In this document: positions 1 to 11,185 of the stretch, one piece after another
Position numbering within the stretch: position 1 is the first letter of the stretch
Layout: the number at the start of each line of letters is the position of its first letter
DNA from: Saccharothrix sp. HUAS TT1
GTDB taxonomy: Bacteria; Actinomycetota; Actinomycetes; Mycobacteriales; Pseudonocardiaceae
Assembly: GCF_040744945.1 (NCBI RefSeq)
Contig: NZ_CP160453.1
Span: 4,216,001 to 4,280,000 of the forward strand
Length of the DNA: 64,000 nucleotides
Direction of reading: 5' to 3'
Notes under the pieces: model-generated
Database searches by the model: none
What the model saw: only the letters and a program-made list of their open reading frames with translations
Told to the model about the DNA's origin: nothing
Program-made: the position numbers and the translations under genes

Positions 1-2876
<2,876 letters not shown>

Positions 2877-3492
2877 GGTCCACCAATCCCCCAGGATCTT
2901 CGGTGCGAACCGACCGTCGCGTGGTGTCGTGCCGCAGCGGGCTTCCGATACTCCATTCGGGCCGGAGTGGATGCACCGTTGGCGCTCCGATTTCCCCCGG
3001 AGCGAACACCCACCTTCGGGATTGGACCCCTCCGGTTCCGTTTGGCCCAATAAATTTACCCCAGTGGTAGCGGCTGGGCAAGCAGTCCTGAAACCGCACC
3101 CAGGTGCCGCGGAGCAAAGTGCGGCGCGGTGCTATCGGGGTCATTGCCAGTCGCGATGATGTTGAAAGTTAACTGTATCAAGGGGCTTTCTGTTACCTCG
3201 CGACCCGTCGCAGAGCCGTGGCGAACTCACGTTCCGCACTGGTGAGGGCCCTGATCGGTCGGTGGTGCGCCGATCCGCAACATCCGATGCGCGGACCGGC
3301 AAGTGCTGCCGGCCAGGGGTCGTACTGTACGAGTAGACCGACATCGAGGTCAGTTCCGGCCACTGGGATCGAAATAATTTCGCCCGGTCGAGTCCAATGA
3401 CCACTCATTGTCCGACGCCGCACCCGGGGCAACGAGCAACGATTGGTGGTCGACCGATGACCTCTTCTGGAACCACTCTTGGAGGATTGATC
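2877..3492. promoter_or_regulatory. Divergent AraC/HpaB intergenic region with two perfect palindromes
   Basis: This 616-bp gap has lower GC than the flanking genes and no convincing gene. It holds two perfect short palindromes on the HpaB side: CGTACTGTACG at 3321-3331 and CGAAATAATTTCG at 3370-3382. AT-rich stretches at about 3045-3060 and 3160-3195 are candidate promoter cores for the leftward and rightward genes. The palindromes are seen in the sequence; their use as operators is inferred. Confidence 0.5.
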
Positions 3493-5046
3493 GTGGCCGA
3501 AACCACTGCGACGACCCTGCTGAACCGGCCGGAGGAAGTGACGCAGGCGCCCAACGACCTGCTCACCGGTGACGGATATCTGGAGAGCATGCGGGACGGC
3601 CGTGAGGTCTACCTCTACGGCGAGCGCGTCACCGACGTGACCAAGCACCCGGCCTTCGCCCAGGCCGCCCGGTCGACCGCGCACCTGTACGACGCGCTGC
3701 ACGACCCGGCCACCGCCGACCTCATGACGACGGTCGACCGCTACACCGGCGCCCGGGTGCACCGCTTCTTCACCCCCGCGCACTCCGCGCAGGACCTGCT
3801 CGACGCCCGCGCCGCCATCGAGCACTGGGCCCGCCTCAGCTACGGGTTCATGAACCGGACCCCCGACTACAAGGCCTCCTTCATGGCGGGCCTCGCGGTC
3901 ACCCACGAGTACTACGAGCCGTTCGGCGACAACGCCCGCGCCTGGTACGAGAGGTACGCCCGCCAGGGCCTGTCGATCAGCCACGCGATCGTCAACCCGC
4001 CGGTCGACCGCAACAAGCCGACGCACGAGGTCGGCGACGTGTTCGTCAAGGTCGTCGAGGAGCGCGACGGCGGCATCGTCGTCGACGGCGCCAAGCTCAT
4101 GGGCACCGCCTCGGCGCTGACCCACGCCGCGTTCGTCGGCCAGATCCACCTGGCGAACCTGGAGAAGGGCAAGGCCGAGGACTACGCGCTGGCGTTCATG
4201 GCCCCGCTCGACACGCCGGGCATGAAGGTCATCTGCCGCCCGTCCTACGAGCAGAAGGCCAACAGCCCGTACGACAACCCGCTGTCGAGCAGGTTCGACG
4301 AGAACGACGCGGTCCTGGTGTTCGACCGGGCGTTCATCCCGTGGGAGAACGTCCTGATCTACCGCGACGTGGAGAAGGTGCACGAGTACTTCCCGCGCTC
4401 GGGCCTGCTCTCGCGCGGGTTCTTCCAGGGCGCGATCCGGATGGCCACCAAGCTGGAGTTCATGGCCGGCCTGATGGACAAGGGCACCAGGCTCAACGGC
4501 ACCCACCAGTTCCGCGGCGTGCAGGCGGGGCTGGGCGAGATGCTGGCGTGGCGGCACGTCACCCACGCCATCACCACCGCGATGGCGATGGACCCGGAGC
4601 CGGGCCCGGCGGGCACCGTGCTGCCGAAGATGTCCTACGCGGCCGGCTACCGCGCGCTCGCGCCGATGTCGTGGGAGCGCACGCACCGCTTCTTCGAGGA
4701 GCACCTGGCGGCGGCGCTGCTGATGACCCCGGCCGGCGCCGAGGACATGAAGAACCCGGAGCTGCGCCCGCTGATCGACCGGTACTACCGGGGCTCGGCG
4801 GGTTCCGCCGACGACCGGGTGAAGCTGTTCAAGCTGGCCTGGGACGCGCTGGGCAGCGAGTTCGGCGGCCGGCACGAGCTCTACGAGCTCAACTACGCGG
4901 GCGGGCCCGACCAGGTCCGGCTGGACACCCTGAACTGGTCGCGCGCGGTGGGCCTGATGGACGACTACGGCGCCCTGGTCGAGCAGTGCATGGACGACTA
5001 CGACGTCGACGGCTGGACCCGGGGTCGCTGGGCCACCGGCAGCTGA
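3493..5046 (+). CDS. HpaB-family FADH2-dependent phenol/aromatic monooxygenase
   Basis: A 517-residue large component of a two-component flavin hydroxylase of the 4-hydroxyphenylacetate 3-monooxygenase family, which also includes Sam5-type 4-coumarate and tyrosine 3-hydroxylases. It would place an OH ortho to a phenolic OH using FADH2 and O2. The family landmarks are present: GYLESMRDGREVYLYGERV near the N-terminus and the phenol-gripping triad of the HpaB fold, here Arg122, Tyr126 (NRTPDY) and His164 (SHAIVNPP). The start is taken as GTG 3493 because GGAGG at 3481 sits seven bases before it and the length then matches the family. An in-frame ATG at 3397 would add a poor 32-residue extension. 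The HpaC-like reductase gene follows 75 bp downstream. The substrate is not determinable from sequence. Confidence 0.92.
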   Translation: MAETTATTLLNRPEEVTQAPNDLLTGDGYLESMRDGREVYLYGERVTDVTKHPAFAQAARSTAHLYDALHDPATADLMTTVDRYTGARVHRFFTPAHSAQDLLDARAAIEHWARLSYGFMNRTPDYKASFMAGLAVTHEYYEPFGDNARAWYERYARQGLSISHAIVNPPVDRNKPTHEVGDVFVKVVEERDGGIVVDGAKLMGTASALTHAAFVGQIHLANLEKGKAEDYALAFMAPLDTPGMKVICRPSYEQKANSPYDNPLSSRFDENDAVLVFDRAFIPWENVLIYRDVEKVHEYFPRSGLLSRGFFQGAIRMATKLEFMAGLMDKGTRLNGTHQFRGVQAGLGEMLAWRHVTHAITTAMAMDPEPGPAGTVLPKMSYAAGYRALAPMSWERTHRFFEEHLAAALLMTPAGAEDMKNPELRPLIDRYYRGSAGSADDRVKLFKLAWDALGSEFGGRHELYELNYAGGPDQVRLDTLNWSRAVGLMDDYGALVEQCMDDYDVDGWTRGRWATGS

Positions 5047-5121
5047 TCCCACGGAGCAGGTCGGAGGCGGGCGCCGCGCGCCTGGGGCACGGGACACCCG
5101 CCGCACGGGGAAGGGATTGCG

Positions 5122-5616
5122 ATGAGCACCACAAACCTGCGCGACGTCATGCGCAACTACGCCACCGGCGTGTGCGTGGCGACGACCTACTCCGACGGGC
5201 CGGACGGTCGGCTCGACGACGCGATCACCATCAACTCGCTCACCTCGGTGTCGATGGACCCGCCACTGGTGTCGATGTGCCTGCGGCCCGACTCCGGGTT
5301 CCTGGCCAACGTCCGCGCCGTCGGCTTCTGGGCCCTGTCGATCCTGGACGCGGGCACCGAGGACATCGCCCGCGCCCTGGCCAAGGACCGGGAGACCCGC
5401 AGCGTGGCCATGCGCACCCTGTCGACGCGACGCGGCGACCTCACCGGTGCGCTGGTCCTGGACTCGCCGAGCTGGCTGGAGTGCAAGTTGGCGGACACGG
5501 TGACCGTGGGCGACCACGTGATGCTGATCGGCGACGTGATCGGGCTCGGCACGAAGGAGCGCCGACCGCCGCTGATCTTCCTCCAGGGCGGGTTCCACAC
5601 GCTCAGCGGAGTGTGA
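5122..5616 (+). CDS. Flavin reductase (HpaC-like small component)
   Basis: A 164-residue flavin reductase-like protein with the FMN-binding split barrel. Seen are the N-terminal MRNYATGVCVATT, the TINSLTSVSMDPPLVSMCL segment (family pattern T.NS..SVS..PPL), and a C-terminal GGFHTL. It would use NAD(P)H to make the reduced flavin that diffuses to the HpaB-type oxygenase encoded 75 bp upstream on the same strand. Length is normal for the family (about 160-180 aa). The ATG follows a GGGAAGGG purine run. The pairing with HpaB strongly supports a working two-component monooxygenase. Confidence 0.93.
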   Translation: MSTTNLRDVMRNYATGVCVATTYSDGPDGRLDDAITINSLTSVSMDPPLVSMCLRPDSGFLANVRAVGFWALSILDAGTEDIARALAKDRETRSVAMRTLSTRRGDLTGALVLDSPSWLECKLADTVTVGDHVMLIGDVIGLGTKERRPPLIFLQGGFHTLSGV

Positions 5617-6119
5617 CGGGCCGCCGCTCACATCCGGGTGGGCGGCGATGGGACGACAACACCGGCGTGCCGGACGTGAGAGGGGAGAGGCGTGGAGGTG
5701 AACCCGCGGGAAGCGACCTGCGCGGTCGTCCGGCGCTCGGCTCTCCGCGGTTCCCGCACGCCGCGAACCCGGGGCGGCCGCTCTTGGCGGCCTCGTGCAC
5801 TACCTGTCGGTGAGGCGCGCGTCTTGAGGGCGGTCGGAGCCCTCGACCTCTGCGCCCGCGACACCCCCGACCAGATCAGCGCAGCGCACCGGACCCGGAG
5901 GTCCCCCGCTCCCGCCCAGGCCCTGCCGGGCGGGGTGGGGGAGCCGGGCGACCGGTGCGCGACCCCGCTCGACGGCACGGGGCGCCTGACCGCCGCCAGG
6001 CGCCCCACCACCCTGCCGCCCGAGCGGGTTCGCGACCGCGGGGAGCGCCCCCGACGCTCCCCGCGGTCGCCCAAGGATGACGGCTGCGTCCCGCAGCCGG
6101 ACAACAGAGAGGCAACACG
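5617..6119 (+). promoter_or_regulatory. 503-bp leader/intergenic region with two strong hairpins
   Basis: No convincing gene lies here. The 3' part contains a perfect 16-bp stem (6032-6047 with 6055-6070, 7-nt loop). Eleven bases later comes a second hairpin, an 8-bp stem CGGCTGCG/CGCAGCCG at 6081-6099. Neither is followed by a T-run. The second ends 21 bases before the next ATG. The first could terminate the hpaBC transcript. Their closeness to the downstream gene also allows a leader-control role. Confidence 0.5.
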
Positions 6120-6758
6120 ATGAAGATCGCGCTGTTCGGTGCGAGCGGCCACATCGGCTCGGCCATCGCCGACGAGCTGCTCTCCCGTGGCCACGAGGTC
6201 ACCGCCGTCACGCGCTCCGGTTCGGGCGACGCCCGTCCCGGGCTGACCGTGAAGTCCGGCGACATCACCGACCCGGAGACGGTGATCGCGCTGGTGGAGG
6301 GCCACGACGCCGTCGCCTCCGCGGTCGGCCCCAAGGTCGGTGTCGAGAACGACGAGGAGATCCTGCTCGGCGCCGCGCGCAGCCTGGTGGAGGCGCTGCC
6401 CAAGACCGACGTGCGCCGCGTGGTGGTGCTCGGCGGCGCGGGCAGCCTGAAGACCCCGTCCGGCGAGCGGGTGGTGGACAACCCCCACTTCCCCGCCATG
6501 TGGAAGGCCAACGCGCTCGCGCAGATCGCGGTGCTCGACCTGTTCCGCACGGTCGACGACCTCGACTGGACGTTCATCTCGCCCGCGGCCCACATCGAAC
6601 CGGGCGAGCGCACCGGCGAGTACCGGGTCGGCGGCGACGACCTGCTCGTGGACGAGAACGGGGACAGCAACATCTCGATCCCCGACTACGCCGTCGCCTT
6701 CGTCGACGAGCTGGAGAAGGGCAATGCGATCAAGCGCCGCATCGGCGTTGCCTACTGA
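6120..6758 (+). CDS. NAD(P)-binding NmrA/YwnB-like oxidoreductase
   Basis: A 212-residue atypical short-chain dehydrogenase. The N-terminus KIALFGASGHIGSAIADELLSRGHEV is the GxxGxxG Rossmann motif of NAD(P)H-binding (NmrA/SDR a5) proteins. VLGGAGSLKTPSGERVVD and the TFISPAAHIEPGERTGEYR segment match the YwnB-like branch. There is no obvious Tyr-x-x-x-Lys pair, so it may be a redox sensor or a quinone/ketone reductase. It is preceded by the double-hairpin leader and followed 49 bp later by an MFS exporter, suggesting a joint transcript in the aromatic cluster. The specific role is unknown. Confidence 0.82.
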   Translation: MKIALFGASGHIGSAIADELLSRGHEVTAVTRSGSGDARPGLTVKSGDITDPETVIALVEGHDAVASAVGPKVGVENDEEILLGAARSLVEALPKTDVRRVVVLGGAGSLKTPSGERVVDNPHFPAMWKANALAQIAVLDLFRTVDDLDWTFISPAAHIEPGERTGEYRVGGDDLLVDENGDSNISIPDYAVAFVDELEKGNAIKRRIGVAY

Positions 6759-6807
6759 CGTCGGCGAATCGCCTGGGACGGACACGAGCAGAAAGGAACC
6801 CGCAGCG

Positions 6808-8064
6808 ATGTCTACAGCGGGTACGACAAAACCGGCCCGGTTGTCGGGCAACGTGGGCCTGATCATCATCCTGGGCGCGCTCACGGCCCTCGGTCCGCTG
6901 TCCAACGACGCCTACCTGCCGAGCTGGCCGCAGCTGGCAGCGGACCTCTCGGCCACCCCGTCCGCGGTGCAGCTGAGCCTCACCGCCTGCCTGGTCGGAC
7001 TCGGCGTCGGGCAGATGATCGCCGGACCGCTGTCGGACCGGTTCGGGCGCAGGGGACCACTGCTCGTCGGTCTTCTCCTGTACACGGTGACGTCGGTGCT
7101 GTGCGCCTTCGCGCCCTCGATCTGGCTGTTGATCGTGCTGCGCCTGCTCCAGGGCTTCGGCGGCGCGACCGGCATCGTGATCGCCGCCGCGATCGTCCGC
7201 GACAGGCACGTGGGCGCCGCCGCGGCGAAGTACTTCTCGATGCTGCTGCTCGTCACCGGGCTCGCCCCGGTCCTGGCGCCGGTGATCGGCGGCCAGCTGC
7301 TGCGGTTCACCACCTGGCCGGGGATCTTCATCGCCCTGGCCGCCGCGGGTGGGCTGATGGTCGTCGCGGTGGCGCTCGGGCTGCGCGAGACGCTGCCACC
7401 GGAACGGCGGGACGCGGGCGGGCTCAAGTCCATCCTGCCGACCTTCGGCCGGCTGCTGTCCGACCGGGTGTTCGTCGGCTACGGCCTGGCGTGCGGGTTC
7501 GGCTTCGGCGCGATGTTCGCCTACATCGCGGGCTCCCCGTTCGTGCTCCAGGAGATCCACGGGCTCTCCCCCCAGGCGTACAGCGCCGTGTTCGCGGTGA
7601 ACGCCTTCGGCCTGGTCATCGCGGCCCAGGTCAGCGGTCGGATCGTGCACCGCGTCAACCCCCGTGCGCTGCTGGGCGCCGGGGTCGCCGCTTCCGCGGC
7701 GGGCGGTCTGGTCGTGCTCGCCGCGGTGCTCGCCGACCTCGGTCTGGTGGCGCTGCTGATCGGGCTGTTCGTGGTGGTCGCGAGCGTCGGGTTGATCATG
7801 CCGAACTCGATGGCGCTCGCGCTGAACGACCACGGCGCGGTCGCGGGCTCGGCCGCCGCGCTGATCGGGCTCGTGCAGCACCTGCTCGGGGCGGTCGCCG
7901 CCCCGTTCGCCGGTGTCGCGGGCGCGGTCAACGCCCTGCCGATGGCGGTGACGATCACCGTGCTCGGCGTCGCCGCCCTGCTGTCGTTCGCCGTCCTGGC
8001 GCGCAAGCGCAAGGACGTCCCGGTCGACAGCGCGGCCCCGGTCGCCCTGGCCGGACAGGACTGA
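6808..8064 (+). CDS. MFS drug-resistance transporter, Bcr/CflA type
   Basis: A 418-residue membrane protein with twelve predicted hydrophobic segments. The motif between helices 2 and 3, GPLSDRFGRRGPLL, is the MFS motif A. The N-terminal ALGPLSNDAYLPSWPQLAADL matches the Bcr/CflA subfamily, which exports bicyclomycin, chloramphenicol and other small molecules with proton antiport. The ATG follows an AAAGGA ribosome site. Its place between biosynthetic genes suggests export of, or self-protection from, the cluster product. A strong hairpin follows the stop. Confidence 0.9.
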   Translation: MSTAGTTKPARLSGNVGLIIILGALTALGPLSNDAYLPSWPQLAADLSATPSAVQLSLTACLVGLGVGQMIAGPLSDRFGRRGPLLVGLLLYTVTSVLCAFAPSIWLLIVLRLLQGFGGATGIVIAAAIVRDRHVGAAAAKYFSMLLLVTGLAPVLAPVIGGQLLRFTTWPGIFIALAAAGGLMVVAVALGLRETLPPERRDAGGLKSILPTFGRLLSDRVFVGYGLACGFGFGAMFAYIAGSPFVLQEIHGLSPQAYSAVFAVNAFGLVIAAQVSGRIVHRVNPRALLGAGVAASAAGGLVVLAAVLADLGLVALLIGLFVVVASVGLIMPNSMALALNDHGAVAGSAAALIGLVQHLLGAVAAPFAGVAGAVNALPMAVTITVLGVAALLSFAVLARKRKDVPVDSAAPVALAGQD

Positions 8065-8068
8065 TCGC

Positions 8069-8104
8069 GTGGCGGCGGGTCCGGTCCACCGGCCCCGCCG
8101 CCAC
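8069..8104 (+). terminator. Hairpin terminator after MFS gene
   Basis: A perfect 11-bp stem (GTGGCGGCGGG with CCCGCCGCCAC) encloses a loop that holds a small CCGG/CCGG stem of its own. It begins five bases after the MFS stop, so it probably ends that transcript, although no T-run follows. Confidence 0.6.
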
Positions 8105-8226
8105 CGCTCGGACCTCGAACCCCCGGCCGGGTCGTCGCCGGTCCCGTCGCGCGGCCGTCACCGACGTGCCGCCGACGTGCGCCGCACCCGTCCACCCGCG
8201 CCGGGCTTCCTACGTGAGGAGTTGTG

Positions 8227-9168
8227 GTGAGCGACGTTCGGCTGGGCACGGTCGCCGTGCTGGGCGCGGGCCTTGTCGGCACGTCGATCGGGTTGGTCCT
8301 GCGCAAGCACGGCATCAGCGTGACGCTCGCGGACCGCGATCCCGAGTCCGTCGCCGCGGCGGTCCGGCGGGGCGCCGGTCGGGCGTCGACGCCCGACGAG
8401 CCGCCGGCGGACCTGGCGGTCCTCGCCGTCCCGCCGGCCGCGGTGCCCGCCGTGCTCCTGCGCGCCCAGGCCGACCGCGTCGCCGAGTGGTACACCGACG
8501 TCGCCGACGTCAAGACCGCGCCCAGCACCGCCGCCCGGCGGCTGGGCTGCGACATGACCAGCTTCGTGCCCGGCCACCCGGTCGGCGGCCGGGAGCACTC
8601 CGGGGCGGCGGTCGCGTCCGGCTCGCTGTTCGGCGGCAAGTCCTGGGTGCTGTGCCCCGAGGAGGAGACCGCCGACGAGGCCGTCCGCGTGGTCCGGGAG
8701 CTGATCGCGCTGTGCGAGGCGATCCCGGTGGTGATGTCGGCCGCCGAGCACGACGACGCGCTCGCCCTCGTCTCGCACACGCCGCACCTGGTGGCCGGCG
8801 CGATGGCGGCGGCGCTGTTCGGCGCCGAGCACCGGACCCTGCGCCTGGGCGGCGCGGGGGTGTGGGACGTGACGCGGGTCGCCGAGGGCGATCCGGCGCT
8901 GTGGACGGAGATCCTGACCCAGAACGCGCGCGGCGTGGCCACCGTGCTCTCCGAGATCGCCGCCAACCTGACCGACGTGGCCGCCGCGCTGCAGCTGGCG
9001 GGCGAGGGCGACGGGTCGTTCATCGGCGACGTGACCGAGCTGCTGACCCTGGGCGCCGCCGGCCGGCGCGACCTGGTCGAGACGGTGGTGCTGGACCCCG
9101 CGCGCCTGCCCGCCCCGTCAGCGGACCTCCTGCCGCCCGTGAACCCGACGGCGCGGCAGCAGGCTTGA
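8227..9168 (+). CDS. Prephenate (arogenate) dehydrogenase, TyrA family, copy 1
   Basis: A 313-residue TyrA-type enzyme. It would oxidatively decarboxylate prephenate to 4-hydroxyphenylpyruvate, or arogenate to tyrosine. Seen are the NAD(P) motif VLGAGLVGTSIG, the family segment SFVPGHPVGGREHSGA, and LVSHTPHLVAGAM. The HPMAG signature common in the family is HPVGG here, a variant also unlike the second copy at 11994-12845. No ACT regulatory domain is visible, so tyrosine feedback may be absent. GTG 8227 is chosen because GAGGAG lies five bases upstream; GTG 8224 is the alternative. A strong hairpin follows. It forms part of a dedicated aromatic precursor supply with AroH and DAHP synthase. Confidence 0.9.
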   Translation: MSDVRLGTVAVLGAGLVGTSIGLVLRKHGISVTLADRDPESVAAAVRRGAGRASTPDEPPADLAVLAVPPAAVPAVLLRAQADRVAEWYTDVADVKTAPSTAARRLGCDMTSFVPGHPVGGREHSGAAVASGSLFGGKSWVLCPEEETADEAVRVVRELIALCEAIPVVMSAAEHDDALALVSHTPHLVAGAMAAALFGAEHRTLRLGGAGVWDVTRVAEGDPALWTEILTQNARGVATVLSEIAANLTDVAAALQLAGEGDGSFIGDVTELLTLGAAGRRDLVETVVLDPARLPAPSADLLPPVNPTARQQA

Positions 9169-9175
9169 GCCCGCT

Positions 9176-9220
9176 GCGGCCGGGACCGCGCTCGCGAACC
9201 GAGCCCGCGGTCCCGGCCGC
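9176..9220 (+). terminator. Hairpin terminator after TyrA copy 1
   Basis: A perfect 15-bp GC-rich stem pairs 9176-9190 with 9206-9220 around a 15-nt loop. It starts seven bases after the stop codon. No T-tract follows, as is usual in high-GC actinomycetes. Confidence 0.65.
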
Positions 9221-9274
9221 GCCCGCCTTGCCGCCGGGCGGCCGCGCCCGGTGCGTGACGAGTCCTGTTCGGAC

Positions 9275-9292
9275 GGTGAAATTCGGTTCACC
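9275..9292. promoter_or_regulatory. Inverted repeat GGTGAA-6-TTCACC, possible operator
   Basis: A perfect 6-bp inverted repeat with a six-base spacer lies about 170 bp before the secreted-protein gene at 9460. It sits in the region that should hold that gene's promoter. The size and symmetry suit a dimeric repressor, but no regulator can be named. Confidence 0.35.
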
Positions 9293-9459
9293 CGTTCGCT
9301 TTTGGGCCACAACCGTGCGTGTTCAGGTGGTGCCACCGCCCTCGCGGGCGTCTAGCGTTTGCCCATCGGAAAGACCGAGTCCCGCCGCCGAGCCGCTTCG
9401 AGCCGGCTCCCGCGCTCTTCGCCAGTGGCGGTCAACCACACCCACCTAGGAGTCGGTCG

Positions 9460-10488
9460 ATGACTTCTCCAAGAAGACGATTACTGCTGTCCGGCAGCGT
9501 GCTCGGCGTGCTCGCCCTGCTGGCGGTCGCGGCGCCCGCCTACTTCACCGCGGACGACTCCGCGGCGGCTGCCCCGGGGCAGAACCCGGTGACGGTCTGC
9601 GTCGTGGCGCACCGCGACGCGAACTCCGAGCACGGCCGGACCCTGACGGTGTCGCAGCGCGTGGCCGACCTGCTCGTCCGGCAGTCCTCGTCGTACTACG
9701 GCCCGTGCGCGGTGTACGGCGCCGCCCGCCCGCTGGGGCAGGGCACGGTCCGCACGTTCGCCCAGCTGCAGGGCAACCGGCCGACCTCGGTCGGCATCAC
9801 CTTCTCGCCGAAGACCCTGACCGGTCTGCCGTCCGAGATGACCGACGGCCTGCGCTGCTTCGACGTCAACGGCGACGGCGTGCGCCAGGAGATGCTGGAG
9901 TGCGCGGGCGGCCACGAGCGGCCGCTGGAGCTGCCCGCCGCGCTGACCAGGCTGTCCGACGTGCCCTTCAAGTGGGCGCTGGTGAACTGGAACCCGCACG
10001 GGCACGGACCGCCCGGCATCTACGAGCACTCGCACTTCGACTTCCACTTCTACACCCAGCCCAAGGCGGAGCGCGACGCGATCCGGCTCGGCCCGTGCGG
10101 CGTCGTGGTCCACTGCGACGACTTCGCGACCGGCACCGCGCCCGTGCCCGCGCAGTACCTGCCCGCCGGCTACTCCGACAACGCCGCGGTCGAGGCGCTG
10201 ATGGGCAACCACCTGGTGGACATGACCGACGAGGAGTGGAACGGCTCCCCGTTCGTCAAGACGTTCATCTACGGCGCCTACGCCGGGAAGATCACCTTCC
10301 TGGAGCCGATGATCACCAAGGGGTGGTTCGACCGGCTGTCCTCCGGGCAGCAGGCCGGCGGCTGCTTCCCGATCAACCAGCCCGCGGCGTGGCAGGAACC
10401 CGGCTGGTACCCGAAGGTCTACTGCACCGAGTTCCGCCCGAACCGCGACGAGTACGTCGTGACGCTCCAGGACTTCAGCCACAGCTAG
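9460..10488 (+). CDS. Secreted protein of unknown function (DUF5602-like)
   Basis: A 342-residue exported protein with an N-terminal signal peptide or anchor (RRRLLLSGSVLGVLALLAVAA) followed by an Ala/Pro-rich stretch. The mature part has paired cysteines and a striking His/Asp cluster, YEHSHFDFHFYTQ, preceded by NWNPHGHGPPGIY, which looks like a metal site. It resembles, from memory, a secreted bacterial family typed by TTHB210 (DUF5602); this cannot be verified here. TAGGAG lies eight bases before the ATG. It is followed 30 bp later by another secreted protein, and the two probably form a bicistron. No enzymatic function can be assigned. Confidence 0.72.
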   Translation: MTSPRRRLLLSGSVLGVLALLAVAAPAYFTADDSAAAAPGQNPVTVCVVAHRDANSEHGRTLTVSQRVADLLVRQSSSYYGPCAVYGAARPLGQGTVRTFAQLQGNRPTSVGITFSPKTLTGLPSEMTDGLRCFDVNGDGVRQEMLECAGGHERPLELPAALTRLSDVPFKWALVNWNPHGHGPPGIYEHSHFDFHFYTQPKAERDAIRLGPCGVVVHCDDFATGTAPVPAQYLPAGYSDNAAVEALMGNHLVDMTDEEWNGSPFVKTFIYGAYAGKITFLEPMITKGWFDRLSSGQQAGGCFPINQPAAWQEPGWYPKVYCTEFRPNRDEYVVTLQDFSHS

Positions 10489-10518
10489 AGCCGTCGGACA
10501 CCGACGAAGGGACGAGCA

Positions 10519-11016
10519 ATGACCGGAAGACTCGTGGGCGTGCGCGGACTGCGCGGCGCCCTCCGCGCGGGGGCTGTCGTGTTCGCCGCCGCCCTGGCGC
10601 TGCCGCTGATGTCGACCGGCGCGGGCGCGCAGGTCGACGCCCTCGGCGCGCGACTGGTGCAGGGGCGCTGGAACACCACCGTGCTGCCCAACGGCAAGCC
10701 GCCGAGCGAGGTGGTCCTGGTGTTCCGCCGTGACCACCGGATCGAGATGTACGGCCCGATCGGGACCGACGGCGAGCCGGTCTACGTGGGCACCGGGAGC
10801 TGGGTGCGGACGTCGCCGAGGACCTTCAGCTTCGACCTGCAGCACCCGTTGCCCGACGGCAGCGGCGGCGTGATCGGCACCCTCCGCGGCCACCAGGAGG
10901 GCCAGCTCTCCGCCTTCCGGTTCAGCAGCTCGGGCGAGTCGTTCGTGGACAAGCCGGACGGCACCACCGTCGGCCCCAACCCGGTGACGATGACCGGCGT
11001 CCGCGCCCGGCGCTGA
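10519..11016 (+). CDS. Small secreted protein, unknown function
   Basis: A 165-residue protein with a clear Sec signal peptide (hydrophobic stretch AGAVVFAAALALPLMSTGAGAQ, cleavage expected after about residue 39). The mature part is beta-rich, with alternating hydrophobic residues and turns such as LPNGKPPSE and PIGTDGEP, suggesting a small barrel or lipocalin-like fold. No cysteines or catalytic motif are seen. The ATG follows GAAGGGACGAG. It is probably co-transcribed with the secreted protein upstream. I do not recognise the family. Confidence 0.7.
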   Translation: MTGRLVGVRGLRGALRAGAVVFAAALALPLMSTGAGAQVDALGARLVQGRWNTTVLPNGKPPSEVVLVFRRDHRIEMYGPIGTDGEPVYVGTGSWVRTSPRTFSFDLQHPLPDGSGGVIGTLRGHQEGQLSAFRFSSSGESFVDKPDGTTVGPNPVTMTGVRARR

Positions 11017-11041
11017 CCGCGACCGGTCGCGGGTCCCGACC

Positions 11042-11061
11042 GCGCCCGGGTCACCGGGCGC
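11042..11061 (+). terminator. Short hairpin after secreted-protein pair
   Basis: An 8-bp perfect stem, GCGCCCGG with CCGGGCGC around a 4-nt loop, lies 26 bases after the stop. It may terminate the bicistron before the methyltransferase gene. Confidence 0.4.
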
Positions 11062-11185
11062 CGCGCCACCACGACCGCGCCACCGGGAACGGCCCCAGAG
11101 CCAGTGCGGTGGTCCGCCGCAGCCGGACCACCGCACGTCCCCGCGCGGTCGACACCCCAGTCCCGTGAGCAGAATCGAGGTTCCG

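Noticed and set aside
3397-3492. ATG start 32 codons upstream for the HpaB protein
   Set aside because: The extension does not resemble the family, while GTG 3493 has GGAGG at ideal distance and gives the normal length.
5692-6123. 143-codon plus-strand frame between hpaC and the NmrA-like gene, with a purine-rich site before GTG
   Set aside because: The product is an Arg/Pro-rich string with no fold, it runs through both hairpins and ends inside the next gene's start. Better explained as open frame by GC bias.
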